Shown here: in pieces, positions 63,315 to 64,000 of the stretch
Layout: each line of letters begins with the position of its first letter
Numbering within the stretch: the stretch's first letter is position 1
NCBI RefSeq assembly: GCF_009733815.1
Contig: NZ_WNXY01000005.1
Location: forward strand, 1-64,000
DNA from: Pseudactinotalea suaedae
GTDB lineage: Bacteria; Actinomycetota; Actinomycetes; Actinomycetales; Beutenbergiaceae
Length of the DNA stretch: 64,000 nucleotides
Direction: 5' to 3'
Program-made: the position numbers and the translations under genes
The notes under the pieces: generated by a model
Told to the model about the DNA's origin: nothing
Databases searched by the model: none
The model's input: the letters and a program-made list of their open reading frames with translations, nothing else

Positions 63315-64000
63315 GCGACGAGACCACACCCATGCCGCACGAGCGCGGCGGGACCGACAAGCAGCCCGCCAGCTCTGACGTCGCCAAGCCCGCTCGTGGC
63401 GGCCAGGGGATCGGCGAGGTCAAGGGCGTGCACGCCGCCTCCCTCATCCCCGAGCCCAAGAACGCCGTCGAGGCCCTCGTGGCGCCGGTGGCCGGCTTCG
63501 GCGTCACGATGGCGACGCTGTTCAAGCCGGTCGTCACCGAGCAGTACCCCCGGGAGAAGGCCCCCGTGGAGCCCCGCTACCACGGGCGTCACCAGCTCAA
63601 CCGGTACCCCGACGGGCTCGAGAAGTGCATCGGCTGCGAGCTGTGCGCCTGGGCCTGCCCCGCGGACGCGATCTACGTCGAGGGCGCGAGCAACACGCCC
63701 GAGGCGCAGTACTCGCCCGGTGAGCGGTACGGCCGCGTCTACCAGATCAACTACCTGCGCTGCATCTTCTGCGGGCTGTGCATCGAGGCATGCCCCACCC
63801 GCGCGCTGACGATGACCAACGAGTTCGAGCTCGCCGACCAGACCCGCGAGAAGCTGATCTTCACCAAGGACGACCTGCTCGCGCCGCTGCGCGAGGGCAT
63901 GCTCGCCGCGCCGCACCCGATGGCTGAGGGCACCACCGACGGCAGCTACTACCAGGGTGAGGTCACCGGCCCGACCGCCGACGAGGTCGAGTGGGTGCGA
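63311..64000 (+). CDS. nuoI: NADH-quinone oxidoreductase subunit I, 3' end cut by window
   Basis: 230 residues visible, open at the window end. Two [4Fe-4S] clusters bind to [12 protein letters not shown] and [12 protein letters not shown]. An N-terminal extension of about 40 residues precedes the domain. GTG start overlaps the nuoH stop. The operon clearly continues beyond the window, presumably with nuoJ to nuoN. Confidence 0.95.
   Translation, partial: MSDETTPMPHERGGTDKQPASSDVAKPARGGQGIGEVKGVHAASLIPEPKNAVEALVAPVAGFGVTMATLFKPVVTEQYPREKAPVEPRYHGRHQLNRYPDGLEKCIGCELCAWACPADAIYVEGASNTPEAQYSPGERYGRVYQINYLRCIFCGLCIEACPTRALTMTNEFELADQTREKLIFTKDDLLAPLREGMLAAPHPMAEGTTDGSYYQGEVTGPTADEVEWVR

Overview
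The window is a GC-rich (roughly 70%) actinobacterial chromosome segment. The high-GC codon use, the 32-residue ribosomal protein bS22, an F420-type luciferase-like oxidoreductase, ResB/ResC cytochrome c assembly, menaquinone synthesis and many genes without a leader all fit Actinomycetota. Species cannot be read from the sequence. I see no phage, insertion sequence, CRISPR array, tRNA or rRNA. Much of the backbone follows an order I recall from Mycobacterium tuberculosis (proC, small HTH gene, bS22; phosphatase-TlpA-CcdA-ResB-ResC; menA, menE, menB, menC, menD, menG, menJ).

Layout. 1-9 kb: end of a membrane-anchored protein, then M3 peptidase, radA and disA (c-di-AMP synthase) on the minus strand, proC, and a KtrAB-type K+ system. 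9-13 kb: acuC, an HTH gene, bS22, a 0.9-kb repeat-filled gap, glutaredoxin, yceI and marR. 13-17.6 kb: an overlapping operon for cytochrome c assembly (System II). 18-29.3 kb: menA, menE, menB, menC and menD mixed with small membrane proteins, a DUF3048 lipoprotein and a candidate small RNA. 29.4-44 kb: an exopolysaccharide island of ten translationally coupled genes (bacillosamine-type initiation, flippase, polymerase, three glycosyltransferases, and a relative of heparosan glucuronyl C5-epimerase), followed by a tyrosine autokinase, a low-molecular-weight tyrosine phosphatase and an LCP ligase. 44-52.4 kb: membrane protein, hemerythrin, HtrA protease, 13E12-type HNH protein, menF, transglutaminase-like protein and menG. 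52.6-64 kb: a menJ-like reductase leading the NADH dehydrogenase operon nuoA to nuoI (cut by the window edge).

The theme is respiration: menaquinone is made (menF, D, C, E, B, A, G), reduced in its tail (menJ-like), and used by complex I, while the System II genes attach heme to c-type cytochromes. menH and the DHNA-CoA thioesterase are not in the window. The exopolysaccharide island sits between menD and menF/menG and looks like an insertion into this cluster.

The least explained parts are non-coding: (1) two head-to-head arrays of a 31-bp repeat upstream of menA; (2) a 392-bp element with 60-bp inverted ends around 102-104-bp direct repeats; (3) a compact RNA with its own promoter and terminator-like hairpin between menE and the DUF3048 gene; (4) a recurring layout in which a TANNNT -10 box lies 6-7 nt before the start codon at about 19 genes, implying leaderless mRNAs and fixing many start sites.
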